From a bacterium (GTDB lineage: Bacteria; UBP6; UBA1177; JAKLFG01), in the NCBI GenBank assembly GCA_022709425.1, contig JAKLIW010000012.1, positions 26,128 to 90,127 on the forward strand: a stretch of 64,000 nucleotides of DNA, given 5' to 3'. Below, in pieces: positions 32,872 to 41,615 of the stretch (position 1 is its first letter; each line of letters begins with the position of its first letter). Position numbers and translations under genes: made by a program. Under the pieces are notes generated by a model that was not told the origin of the DNA, searched no databases, and saw only the letters and a program-made list of their open reading frames with translations.

Positions 32872-33948
32872 TCATATATTGGCGAGCAGTTCGGCGGAGA
32901 GCTGTCCGACCAGTTTTTTCACCGGGACGATCTCGGTGCACCGGTAGGCGTTGGAGCCGGCGAAAACGAAGGCATCCTCGAACTCGCCGCGCGAGGCGTC
33001 GCCCAGTACCTTGGCGATGCAGTAGGGAACGGTGTTCGGATCGCAGGTCCGCAGACAGTGATGACGGCAGAGGAAGGGTACCGTGTCGCCCTTCTGGACC
33101 CGTGTGACGAAGGTGCTTTTGATGACGCGGCCGGGTAGCCCCACCGGGCTGTTGATGATGACCGTGTCCTCCTCTTTCGCGTCGATATATGCCTGCTTGA
33201 ACCGCTGATCGACATCGCATTCGTCGGTGCAGACGAACCGGGTCGCCATCTGGACGCCGGATGCCCCGAGTTTAAGGAACTTCGCGATATCTTTTCCATC
33301 GAAGATGCCGCCCGCCGCGATGACCGGGAGCGGCCGGTCGAGCGTCTTGGTGAAGGCCACCAGTTCGGTGACCAGCTGTTCCAGCGTGGGCGCTTCGTTA
33401 CGGGTCAGGTCGTCGAAGGAGTAGCCGAGATGACCGCCCGCCTCCGGACCCTCCACGATGACGGCGTCGGGGAGCCGGTCGTAGTTCTGTTTCCATTTGC
33501 GACAGATGAGGGAAAGCGCGCGCACCGACGACACGATCGGGACCAGTTTGATATCCTTCCCGTTCAGATATTTGGGCAGATCGAGCGGCAGTCCCGAGCC
33601 GCAGACGATGAGGTCGACATTCTCCTCGACGCAGACGGTGACCAGTTCGGCGAAGTTGGAAAGGACCACCATCACATTGACGCCGATGACACCGGTCGGC
33701 GCAAGGGCCCGTGCTTTTCGTATCTCGGCCCGCAGGGCATCGTTGTTGACCGCGACGAAAGTGTTGGCCGATGAGTGTTCATAGTCACCCAGTCCGACGC
33801 TGGCGATCATCCCGGCGCACCCTTCGTTGGCGACGGCGGCCGCCAGCCCGCCGCGCGAAACACGAACCCCCATCGCTCCCTGTATGATCGGAGGAGATAT
33901 CTGTAAGTTGCCGATGTGCAGAGTGGGCAGAAGAGCAGTAGATGTCAT
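32872..33948 (-). CDS. Nitronate monooxygenase / FabK-like flavoprotein
   Basis: The 358-residue product starts at ATG 33948, with GGTGGA upstream; a GTG at 33960 overlaps that site. It is an FMN-binding TIM barrel of the 2-nitropropane dioxygenase family: IIQGAMGVRVSRGGLAAAVA at the N-terminus, GVIGVNVMVVLSNFAELV, IVEGPEAGGHLGY and PVIAAGGIFDGKDIAKFLKL, then GASGVQMATRFVCTDE. The family includes nitronate monooxygenases and the enoyl-ACP reductase FabK, which cannot be separated here. The C-terminal segment has the unusual cluster FLCRHHCLRTCDP with three cysteines. Neighbours (glgA, epimerase) give no metabolic hint. Confidence 0.88.
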   Translation of the reverse strand: MTSTALLPTLHIGNLQISPPIIQGAMGVRVSRGGLAAAVANEGCAGMIASVGLGDYEHSSANTFVAVNNDALRAEIRKARALAPTGVIGVNVMVVLSNFAELVTVCVEENVDLIVCGSGLPLDLPKYLNGKDIKLVPIVSSVRALSLICRKWKQNYDRLPDAVIVEGPEAGGHLGYSFDDLTRNEAPTLEQLVTELVAFTKTLDRPLPVIAAGGIFDGKDIAKFLKLGASGVQMATRFVCTDECDVDQRFKQAYIDAKEEDTVIINSPVGLPGRVIKSTFVTRVQKGDTVPFLCRHHCLRTCDPNTVPYCIAKVLGDASRGEFEDAFVFAGSNAYRCTEIVPVKKLVGQLSAELLANI

Positions 33949-33985
33949 GAGAGAATCCACCGTATGTTTGAATGGATATATATGT

Positions 33986-35023
33986 TCACAAAAACCTCTT
34001 GAAAAGGGCGAGAATGCCCTGTGCCCACGCCACGCGGTGGCCGGTGCCGGTTCCCTGTGCGATGGTCGCCTTGTTGTCGAGGTACCACTGATAGGAGCGG
34101 ATGAGCGCCTCCGACTCGCTGTAGCGGGGCTGCCAGCCGAGAACCTTCTGCGCCTTCTCGATGGATACGAAACTGTCCTTGTGCGCCGTGCCGTAGACCC
34201 ATTTGTAGAGCGGCGAGAGGTGGAGCGCCTCGAACAGTTGGAGCGCCGGTATCACCATCCAAACGGGGGTATGCATGACCCGCGCGCCGCTTTTCGCGTA
34301 CTGGCAGAGCGCCCCGACATCCTCGTTGATGGTGCGGAACTCGGCGCAACCGACATTGAACACATCGTTCGCCTCGGGTCCGGGGTGACGGTACGCCTTG
34401 AAGACGGCGTCGCACAGATCGTCCACTTCAAGCAGCTGATAGCGGTTCTTCCCGTTGCCGATGAGCGGTATCTTGTGGCCTTCCTCTATCCAGTTGTAGA
34501 GTATCTGGAAGACGCCGAGCCGGTGAGTGCCGATGAAGGTCTTGGGGCGGACTATCGAGACATAGAGCCCCTTGGCGCGCACCTCTTCGCAGTGCACCTC
34601 GGCCGCTATCTTCGATTCGCCGTAGGGACCCACGCCGATGCGCTCATCGGTCTCGAAGAGCGGATGGTGGTCGGGAACGCCGTAGACGGCGGTCGAACTG
34701 ATGAAGACGAACCGCTTGGTGTGGTGCTTGAGTGCGAGGTCGAGGACATTACGCGTTCCGTCGACATTGGTGGAGAATATCTCTTTGCGCGATTCGAGCG
34801 GAAGCGCCGCCGCCGCGTGGATGACCACATCGGTCGCCGCGATGAGTTCGCTCATCTTCGCGGTGTCGCGCACATCGCCGCGGACGAGCGTCACCTTCGG
34901 ATCGTATTCATCGGCGTGGTATTCGGCGATATCCAGCAGGGTCACCGCATCGCCTTCGGCAACGCATTTGCGGGTCATATGGAGGCCGAAGAAGCCGGCG
35001 CCGCCGGTGATAAGGACCTTCAT
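33986..35023 (-). CDS. NAD-dependent sugar epimerase/dehydratase (extended SDR)
   Basis: The 345-residue product starts at ATG 35023, with AAAGGAG upstream. It has the Rossmann motif ITGGAGFFGLHM, the DVRDTAKM acidic segment, VIHAAAALPLESRKEIFSTN, SSTAVYGVP and the catalytic YGESK (Tyr and Lys), followed by VRPKTFIGTHRLGVFQILYN. This defines an extended short-chain dehydrogenase acting on a nucleotide- or lipid-linked sugar. The C-terminal part (MVIPALQLFEALHLSPLYKW) is hydrophobic. It is 11 nt downstream of the UbiA-family gene, so the pair may act on the same polyprenyl-linked sugar. Confidence 0.88.
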   Translation of the reverse strand: MKVLITGGAGFFGLHMTRKCVAEGDAVTLLDIAEYHADEYDPKVTLVRGDVRDTAKMSELIAATDVVIHAAAALPLESRKEIFSTNVDGTRNVLDLALKHHTKRFVFISSTAVYGVPDHHPLFETDERIGVGPYGESKIAAEVHCEEVRAKGLYVSIVRPKTFIGTHRLGVFQILYNWIEEGHKIPLIGNGKNRYQLLEVDDLCDAVFKAYRHPGPEANDVFNVGCAEFRTINEDVGALCQYAKSGARVMHTPVWMVIPALQLFEALHLSPLYKWVYGTAHKDSFVSIEKAQKVLGWQPRYSESEALIRSYQWYLDNKATIAQGTGTGHRVAWAQGILALFKRFL

Positions 35024-35034
35024 GATATTCTCCT

Positions 35035-35901
35035 TTAATACACAAGTATCACGAACAGGGCGATCCAGCACAGTATCGTGAGCTGGAGGAACCGGTCGCG
35101 CAGCAACAGATCGGTCGGCTGACTGCTCTTCTGATAGACGAGCGTCAGTTGGAGGTAGCGGAACAGTCCCAGTATGACGAAGATCACCGTCAGGTATATC
35201 TTGTCGGACCCGAAATGCCGAGCGGTCGCCGGGTCTATAGTATAGAGGATATAGGCGAGGATGAGGACCGCCATCATGACCGCCAGCGCGCTGTTGATGA
35301 ATTCGAGGTTGTAGCCGTGAATAGCGGAGCGCGTCTTTTTGCCCTCACCGGCCAACAGTACATCGTCGCGCCGTTTGGCGAAGGCGAGGAAGAGAGCGAG
35401 CAGGAAGGTCATCAAGATGATCCACTGCGACGGCAGGACGCTCGTGATGCCGGCGTGGTCGGTGCCAGCGAGCAGTCGTAGCAGAAAACCGGTCGCGATG
35501 ACGAAGATGTCGAGGAGCGGTATCCGTTTGAACACCATCGAGTAGAGGACATTCATCACGCAGTAGGCAGCTAGTATTAAAAAAAGCTGTTTGTTGTAGA
35601 AGGAGGCGCCGCCCAGACCGACAATGAAGAGGGTCGCGGCGATGAAGAGGGCAGAGATGTGCGAAATCGCACCGCTCGCGATGGGACGATGTCGTTTGTC
35701 GGGATGAAGACGATCCTCGGCGACATCGCGTAGATCATTGATGATGTAAATGGCGCTTGCGGTCAACGAGAAGAAAAGAAAGGCTGCACAAGACCTTGCA
35801 AGAAGGGTAAGGTCGGTGAACTTAAGGGCGAAAAAGAGCGGGAAGAAAACGAGAAGGTTCTTAACCCACTGGTGAACGCGCAGAAGGCGCAGTATCGTCA
35901 T
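35035..35901 (-). CDS. UbiA-family polyprenyl-phosphate phosphoribosyltransferase-like protein
   Basis: The 288-residue product starts at ATG 35901; the longer frame to 35943 extends above the predicted transcription start. It has about eight membrane helices and the UbiA aspartate motif in a form typical of decaprenyl-phosphate phosphoribosyltransferases: INDLRDVAEDRLHPDKRHRP followed by IASG. In mycobacteria this enzyme moves 5-phosphoribose from PRPP to polyprenyl phosphate, the first step to decaprenylphosphoryl arabinose. The second motif includes FAKRRDDVLLAGEGKKTRSA. The adjacent epimerase could modify the lipid-linked pentose. Menaquinone or heme UbiA enzymes are less likely given the DRxHPxKRxRPIASG pattern. 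Confidence 0.85.
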   Translation of the reverse strand: MTILRLLRVHQWVKNLLVFFPLFFALKFTDLTLLARSCAAFLFFSLTASAIYIINDLRDVAEDRLHPDKRHRPIASGAISHISALFIAATLFIVGLGGASFYNKQLFLILAAYCVMNVLYSMVFKRIPLLDIFVIATGFLLRLLAGTDHAGITSVLPSQWIILMTFLLALFLAFAKRRDDVLLAGEGKKTRSAIHGYNLEFINSALAVMMAVLILAYILYTIDPATARHFGSDKIYLTVIFVILGLFRYLQLTLVYQKSSQPTDLLLRDRFLQLTILCWIALFVILVY

Positions 35902-35934
35902 CAAGAGTCGTTTCCCCACTAAACACGCGCGTAC

Positions 35935-35962
35935 AGCATACATATAGAAGGAGCCTAGTCAA
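35935..35962 (-). promoter_or_regulatory. Promoter of the UbiA-like - epimerase pair
   Basis: Minus strand: TTGACT, 16 nt spacer, TATGCT. Transcription from about 35928 excludes the longer reading of the UbiA-like gene. Confidence 0.5.
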
Positions 35963-36019
35963 TAAAAGACGTTAGAAATGGACTCGAGTGTCATTTAAAA
36001 TGCGTTCCGGCGGTATGCT

Positions 36020-36790
36020 TCAGAAGTGTTCGCGGATCTCGTCGCGGATGAAGGGGTAGAGCACGCGATTCGACGCGATGATGGTGCCGCCGGCGATATA
36101 ATCTGTGCCACCGCTAAAATCGGTTACAATGCCGCCCGCCTCGGTCACGATAAGGCTTGCCGCCGCCACATCCCACGGCGAAAGGCCACATTCCCAGAAG
36201 ATATCGAAGCCGCCGCGCGCCACATAGAGCATATCGGCGACGGCCGAACCGAGACGGCGCAAAGCGCGGGTCTTGCGGATGACCGAGTTGAAAACCGCGA
36301 GGGTATCTTTTGGCATGTCCTTGGTGATGTCGGCGAATCCGACCGCTCCGACGGCGTGTAGCGGGTCGGCGGTCTCGCTCACCCGTATCGGTCTGTCATT
36401 CAGAAAGGCGCCGCACCCCAGATCGGCACGGAACAGTTCGTTCATCGGCGGGATGTAGCAGACCGCACGGTCGACCGTATGCCCGTTCCAATGCGCGATC
36501 GCGACGGTGTAGAAGGGGATGCCGGCGAGGAAATTGGTGGTGCCGTCGAGCGGGTCGACGATCCAGAGCGGTCCTGATGAGAGCGCGGTGCGCGGGTGGT
36601 ACTCTTCGCTCAGGAACGGGATGTTCTCGATCTTTGCCAGTTCGGCCATGAGGAACCGTTCGGCATGGCGATCGGCCTTGCTGACCATGTCGCGCGGCGA
36701 TTTAAATTCGTTGACCAGCGTGGTATTGCGGAAGTAGCCGGCGAGGATCTCTCCCGTCCGTCGGGCGATATCCTCAACCGTGGGCGGCAT
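36020..36790 (-). CDS. Inositol monophosphatase family protein
   Basis: The 256-residue product from ATG 36790 belongs to the Mg-dependent, lithium-sensitive phosphatase family. Metal ligands are visible as FLSEEYHP (Glu), WIVDPLDGTTNFLAGIPFYT (the DPxDGT motif) and WECGLSPWDVAAASLIVTEA (WDxAA motif). Substrates of the family include inositol-1-phosphate, NADP, PAP and histidinol phosphate, and cannot be chosen here. The start lies 17 nt inside the 3' end of the DUF1844 gene and has a poor ribosome site, so translation is probably coupled. It is the last gene of the PEGA operon and 119 nt from the UbiA-like gene start. Confidence 0.9.
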   Translation of the reverse strand: MPPTVEDIARRTGEILAGYFRNTTLVNEFKSPRDMVSKADRHAERFLMAELAKIENIPFLSEEYHPRTALSSGPLWIVDPLDGTTNFLAGIPFYTVAIAHWNGHTVDRAVCYIPPMNELFRADLGCGAFLNDRPIRVSETADPLHAVGAVGFADITKDMPKDTLAVFNSVIRKTRALRRLGSAVADMLYVARGGFDIFWECGLSPWDVAAASLIVTEAGGIVTDFSGGTDYIAGGTIIASNRVLYPFIRDEIREHF

Positions 36791-37076
36791 CTGCGGGCCC
36801 GGTGGTGTGCTTTTGAATGAATATTTTCGCGTTCGCGATCGTTTCGGCCAGAAAAAGCGCTTCATCGTCGGTGAGATTCCCGGCGCTTTTATCGCGGAGC
36901 GTTTCGAGAAGACCGAGATTAAAACGCGCCAGATCGATGTTGACCGTTACCTCGGCGGCTCCCCGCAGTTTCAGTTCTCCGAGGTTGTAAAGCACAGCGG
37001 AATAAACCGAAGAAACAAGGCTCGTAAAAGAGGGAGTGAGCACCTCCGCGACGGTGGCGGAACGGGGGGCGGTCAT
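36774..37076 (-). CDS. DUF1844 protein
   Basis: The 100-residue product fits DUF1844: FTSLVSSVYSAVLYNLGELK near the N-terminus, VNIDLARFNLGLLETLRDKS in the middle and GNLTDDEALFLAETIANAKI at the end. The family consists of small, mostly helical cytoplasmic proteins of unknown function, common in deltaproteobacteria and several other phyla. It overlaps the inositol phosphatase-like gene by 17 nt and lies 18 nt after the 62-residue protein gene. No catalytic residues are evident. Confidence 0.88.
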   Translation of the reverse strand: MTAPRSATVAEVLTPSFTSLVSSVYSAVLYNLGELKLRGAAEVTVNIDLARFNLGLLETLRDKSAGNLTDDEALFLAETIANAKIFIQKHTTGPADAAHG

Positions 37077-37094
37077 CGGCTATCTATATCGATG

Positions 37095-37283
37095 TTACTT
37101 GGCCGGGATATCCTTGACATGGGGAGCTATTTTGCTCTCATCAAGTTCCGCGTAGTCATTTGTCTCGGGTAAAGAGGCAAGCATCTCTTCGACCTCTTCA
37201 CGGGTCACTTCGCCTTTCCGGAGTTTTCGTTCCAATATCCGTATATCTATTTCGGCGAGCTGGTGAGGTTTCTTCGGGGTCAT
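37095..37283 (-). CDS. Small helical protein of 62 residues
   Basis: No family recognised. The start has AAGGAGAC upstream. The sequence begins MTPKKPHQLAEIDIRILERK and continues with LRKGEVTREEVEEMLASLPE, suggesting two amphipathic helices, then an acidic segment and a Lys-rich end. Its position in a tight operon between the PEGA protein and DUF1844 supports it as a real gene. It may be a small binding partner of DUF1844 or a regulator, but nothing in the sequence proves this. Confidence 0.72.
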   Translation of the reverse strand: MTPKKPHQLAEIDIRILERKLRKGEVTREEVEEMLASLPETNDYAELDESKIAPHVKDIPAK

Positions 37284-37301
37284 GGATGTCTCCTTATTTC
37301 T

Positions 37302-38834
37302 TTAATTACCGAACTGGATCGTCATGGTGGCGCCGGACTTTTTGGAAGGCTCGGAGAGCAGTATCCCCGCCGCCGCGCCGCCGCCGGCGGCACCGGCAAC
37401 GACCACGCCGATGATGGTCCAGAACCACCATTTGTTGACCACCGAATCATCGTCTTTGCCGCTTCCATCGGTTGAGAGCGATCCGGAAACGATGGTGGAG
37501 ATGGGGTTGAAGCCGTATTCATCGACGAACAGATTGTCCAGTGCGGTGCGGAAGTCCTCGGAGCGGGACAATTCGCCGTTGCCCGGCAGAGAGAAGGATA
37601 CCGATTCCTCCTTGAAACTCGCCTTCGCCGGGTTGACAAGACGAATCTGGATCTTTATGGTGGTCCCTTCTTCGGCCTCTTCGATCGCGGTATGGAAGGC
37701 GAGAAGACGGGTTATCTTGGCCGCCTTGCCGACCTCGACCGCCTTTTTCATCATCTCGGCGCCGCCGAATTCGGCAAGAGCCAGTTTCTCGAGCGGCGCG
37801 ACCGTTTCGGCACCATCGCCCGCCGTCAGCGTTTCGTCGATTTTCGCCTCAAGACCGTCGCGCACGGTGGTGATGCCGCCCATGTCGCGGTAGCCGTTCT
37901 TATGGACGCGCCAGTAGTGTTTGCCGGCGGTCATCCCCTCTATTTTGGCCGGGGTCATGCCGACGATCTTCCCGTCGACATAGACGGTTGCGCCCGCCGG
38001 TTCGGTGGTGACCTTGATGTCGCCGAGCGGCTGCATCATCATGTTGCTTTTTATCTTGTCGAAAACATCAATGGTATCATCGTCGGTTCCTTCTTCGGCC
38101 TCATAGTCGGGGTTGACGGAGAGCAGTTTGGTGAAAGCTTCTTTCGCCTTGTCCTCCTCCTCGAGTAGTGTCAACGTGGCGCCGACCTGAAAAAGAACCT
38201 TGGTCAGAAGCGTATAGTCGTGCATCACATCGATCCGTTTCTCCAGCCGATCGAGCGCCGCATTGAATTTACCGACGGCCGCCTCGGCATCGGCGTCCTC
38301 GTTGAACTTTTTCCCTTCTTCAAGGTATTTCTCGGCTTTTTCGGTATCGTCGGTCAGTTTGCGGAAGCCGAAATCATTGAATAACCGCGCTTCGGTCTCG
38401 AAGAAACGGTATTTAGAGAGATCCTTGAGATAGCTGCCGACGGTGCGAGCGATATCCTGCGCCTTTTTCTCGGCGGTGGTGTCGGCGAAATAGTAAAAGA
38501 CGGCCAGCGATTCGCCATCGGAAAGAGCGTCAAGGTCTTCATCTTCCAAGTCGTCGGCCGGTTTGGAAACCTTCTCCTCTTCGGCCTTCGGTTCATCCTC
38601 AAGGTCGGCATCGAGATCCTCCTCCACCTTTTTAGGCGGGGCGACCTCTTCCTTATCCTCGATATCTTCCTCTATGTCTTCGGTCTTTGCGGGCGGCTCG
38701 TCAAAATCTTCGTCCTCTTCCTCAAGGTCGAAACTTTTCGCCTCCGCAGTAGTGACGAGGGACCATTGGCCCATTCCCGTCATCGAGGAAAAGAAGAAAA
38801 TCCCCGCGAGGATCGTCGAGAGAGCCTTCGTCAT
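37302..38834 (-). CDS. PEGA-domain exported protein with C-terminal membrane anchor
   Basis: The 510-residue product from ATG 38834 has a signal peptide (TILAGIFFFSSMTGMGQWS region). A strongly acidic stretch of about 90 residues follows (FDLEEEDEDFDEPPAK and similar), then a helical TPR-like region including EKAEKYLEEGKKFNEDADAE and a PEGA domain (GDIKVTTEPAGATVYVDGKI, GMTAGKHYWRVHKNGYRDMG). A mixed domain with segments such as LAFHTAIEEAEEGTTIKIQI follows, and one membrane helix WWFWTIIGVVVAGAAGGGAA ends it near the C-terminus. PEGA domains occur in surface or periplasmic proteins. It leads the operon to the inositol phosphatase-like gene. Confidence 0.85.
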   Translation of the reverse strand: MTKALSTILAGIFFFSSMTGMGQWSLVTTAEAKSFDLEEEDEDFDEPPAKTEDIEEDIEDKEEVAPPKKVEEDLDADLEDEPKAEEEKVSKPADDLEDEDLDALSDGESLAVFYYFADTTAEKKAQDIARTVGSYLKDLSKYRFFETEARLFNDFGFRKLTDDTEKAEKYLEEGKKFNEDADAEAAVGKFNAALDRLEKRIDVMHDYTLLTKVLFQVGATLTLLEEEDKAKEAFTKLLSVNPDYEAEEGTDDDTIDVFDKIKSNMMMQPLGDIKVTTEPAGATVYVDGKIVGMTPAKIEGMTAGKHYWRVHKNGYRDMGGITTVRDGLEAKIDETLTAGDGAETVAPLEKLALAEFGGAEMMKKAVEVGKAAKITRLLAFHTAIEEAEEGTTIKIQIRLVNPAKASFKEESVSFSLPGNGELSRSEDFRTALDNLFVDEYGFNPISTIVSGSLSTDGSGKDDDSVVNKWWFWTIIGVVVAGAAGGGAAAGILLSEPSKKSGATMTIQFGN

Positions 38835-38872
38835 GACGCACTCCTTACAAGTCACACCAACAATCAGCGGAA

Positions 38873-38901
38873 GCGATACCAGAAAAGAGCCTTCTTGTCA
38901 A
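38873..38901 (-). promoter_or_regulatory. Promoter of the PEGA operon
   Basis: Minus strand: perfect TTGACA, 17 nt spacer, TATCGC. It is 24 nt from the divergent promoter for the rluD operon. Confidence 0.55.
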
Positions 38902-38924
38902 ATTTTACAAAACCTTTTAAATCG

Positions 38925-38952
38925 TTGCAAAAGCCGCATGAAGCAGTATAAT
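38925..38952 (+). promoter_or_regulatory. Promoter of the small protein - rluD - ruvX operon
   Basis: TTGCAA, 16 nt spacer, perfect TATAAT, 30 nt before the ATG at 38982. Confidence 0.65.
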
Positions 38953-38981
38953 GCCTCCGTTCGGCTTATGAGAGGTGACCC

Positions 38982-39254
38982 ATGGCATCGGACATCATAC
39001 GGACGCCCGAGGAGGCGAAACGCTTCGCGCGCGTGGTTCTGTCGGATGTGGCGGCTTACAACGGCCCCAAGATCGAAAAGGGATTGATCGAAGATTCGTT
39101 ATTCGAGATACTGCGCGACGAACTGTACGAAGGGGAGTTGTATTATCGGTCGCGCGTCGACAAGACGCTGTGTGATTCGACCAACTTCTTCAATATGGCG
39201 GTCGTCGATCTGCTGATAAAAACCAAAGGACAACTCAAAACCACGCTATGGTAG
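38982..39254 (+). CDS. Small protein of 90 residues upstream of a pseudouridine synthase
   Basis: No named family recognised. The sequence MASDIIRTPEEAKRFARVVL, SDVAAYNGPKIEKGLIEDSL, FEILRDELYEGELYYRSRVD is acidic, probably helical and cytoplasmic. AGAGGTGA lies upstream of the ATG. The gene overlaps the pseudouridine synthase gene by 7 nt and shares the promoter at 38925, so it is probably expressed with it. Similar short proteins with EAKRFARVVLSDVAAYN-like starts appear to be conserved in deltaproteobacterial-type genomes, but I know of no function. Confidence 0.8.
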   Translation: MASDIIRTPEEAKRFARVVLSDVAAYNGPKIEKGLIEDSLFEILRDELYEGELYYRSRVDKTLCDSTNFFNMAVVDLLIKTKGQLKTTLW

Positions 39255-40189
39255 ATATCGATAGCGCCATATCCATAACGCTCGACGCCGCTTCCGACGA
39301 ACGGGCGGACCGGTTCCTCGCCGGACTTATCGGCATTTCACGGACCCGGATGCAGCGCAACATCGAACGGCAGAACGTTCTTCTCAACGGTACGGTCCTC
39401 GCCAAGAACTCCTTCTCGCGGTTTCGCGCCGGGGACATCATAGAGGCCGAGATAGAACCGCTGGAGGAGTTGTCTCTTGCGCCCGAGGCCATCCCGCTCA
39501 ACATCATTTTCGAGAACTCGCAGTTCCTCATCATCGATAAACCGGCGGGATTGGTGGTCCATCCGGCGCCGGGGCATCCGCGCGGCACCCTCATGAACGG
39601 CGTCATGCACCATCTTGGCGCGACGGCCGGTGACGGCATCCGTCCCGGACTGGTCCATCGCATAGACAAAGATACTTCGGGACTGCTGGTCATCGCCCGC
39701 TCGTCGGATGCGTTCGAAGAGCTGGCGGCGCTGTTCGCGGCGCACGATATCGTCAGGTCTTACACGGCGCTTGTATGGGGCCATTTCACCGAAAAAAAGG
39801 GGACGGTGCGGACCGGACATGCCCGCGATCCGAAGAACCGCCTGCGCTTTTACCCCTCAAAGAATTCCGGACGGATGGCGGTGACCCACTATGAAGTGGC
39901 CGAGGAATATGCGCTCGCCACGCGTCTCACGCTCCGGCTCGAGACCGGACGGACCCATCAGATACGCATGCACATGCGGCATCTGGGCCATCCGGTGGTG
40001 AACGATGAGCTGTATGAGGGGGTCCGCCGGACCGGCCGGCCGACGCTCGACAAAGTGCTCGGCGGTGCGCCGCGTCAGATGTTGCATGCCCGGGAACTCG
40101 GCTTTGTGCTGAACGGGAAGGAGTGGCTTTTCAAGTCGCCGATACCGGCGGATATGGAAGAGGTGAATGCGGCGTTGAAGGCCGCCTGA
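39248..40189 (+). CDS. rluD: RluD/RluA-family 23S rRNA pseudouridine synthase
   Basis: The 313-residue product converts specific uridines in 23S rRNA to pseudouridine. An N-terminal S4 RNA-binding domain (DRFLAGLIGISRTRMQRNIE) precedes the catalytic domain with LIIDKPAGLVVHPAPGHPRG and VHRIDKDTSGLLVIARS, where the Asp of DKDTSG is the catalytic nucleophile, and RLETGRTHQIRMHMRHLGHP at the C-terminal side. Domain order and length suit RluD, which modifies the helix 69 loop, though RluC-like specificity cannot be ruled out. It overlaps the small upstream gene by 7 nt and is 16 nt ahead of the receiver-like gene. Confidence 0.92.
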   Translation: MVDIDSAISITLDAASDERADRFLAGLIGISRTRMQRNIERQNVLLNGTVLAKNSFSRFRAGDIIEAEIEPLEELSLAPEAIPLNIIFENSQFLIIDKPAGLVVHPAPGHPRGTLMNGVMHHLGATAGDGIRPGLVHRIDKDTSGLLVIARSSDAFEELAALFAAHDIVRSYTALVWGHFTEKKGTVRTGHARDPKNRLRFYPSKNSGRMAVTHYEVAEEYALATRLTLRLETGRTHQIRMHMRHLGHPVVNDELYEGVRRTGRPTLDKVLGGAPRQMLHARELGFVLNGKEWLFKSPIPADMEEVNAALKAA

Positions 40190-40205
40190 CCTTACGGAGG
40201 AACGC

Positions 40206-41149
<944 letters not shown>

Positions 41150-41153
<4 letters not shown>

Positions 41154-41602
41154 CCTTGGGCCGCATCATTTCACTCGACATCGGCATAAAGACGATAGGG
41201 ATCGCGGTGAGCGATCCGCTCGGCATCATCGCCACGCCGCTGGGGACCGTGCGGCGCGGTCAGGCGATAGCCGACGACATCGCGGTGCTCCGCGAACTGC
41301 TGAAGAATTATGAGATAGCGCGCTTCGTCATCGGCTGGCCGCTGAAATCCGACGGTACCGAGAGCGAGAATCTGTCGGTGGTGAAAGGATTCGAGAAACG
41401 GCTTACGAAAGAGTTCCCCGGCATCGCGGTGGAACACGAGAACGAACTGCTCTCCACCCGCACTGCCCGTGAACGCATCTCCCATGACCCGAACGGACGA
41501 GCCGACAAACAAAGCGGACGGCTCGACGCGGCCGCGGCGGCGGTCATACTTGAATCGTATCTGGCAAAAAGGAAGGTGGATCGAGATTCAGCGGATCGCT
41601 GA
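41150..41602 (+). CDS. ruvX: Putative pre-16S rRNA nuclease / Holliday junction resolvase-like YqgF
   Basis: The 150-residue product is an RNase-H-fold nuclease of the YqgF/RuvX family, involved in 16S rRNA maturation and related to RuvC. The signature IISLDIGIKTIGIAVSDPLG contains the first catalytic Asp (Asp10), FVIGWPLKSDGTES is the conserved GxP block, and DAAAAAVILESYLAKR holds the final Asp. The length is normal for the family, with a short charged tail. The ATG overlaps the upstream TGA by 4 nt (ATGA), so it is the last gene of the operon that begins at 38982. Confidence 0.93.
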
Positions 41603-41615
41603 TCGCCACGGAATA

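Noticed and set aside
35902..35943. Longer start of the UbiA-like gene
   Set aside because: The extension overlaps the predicted -10 element, so it would not be transcribed.
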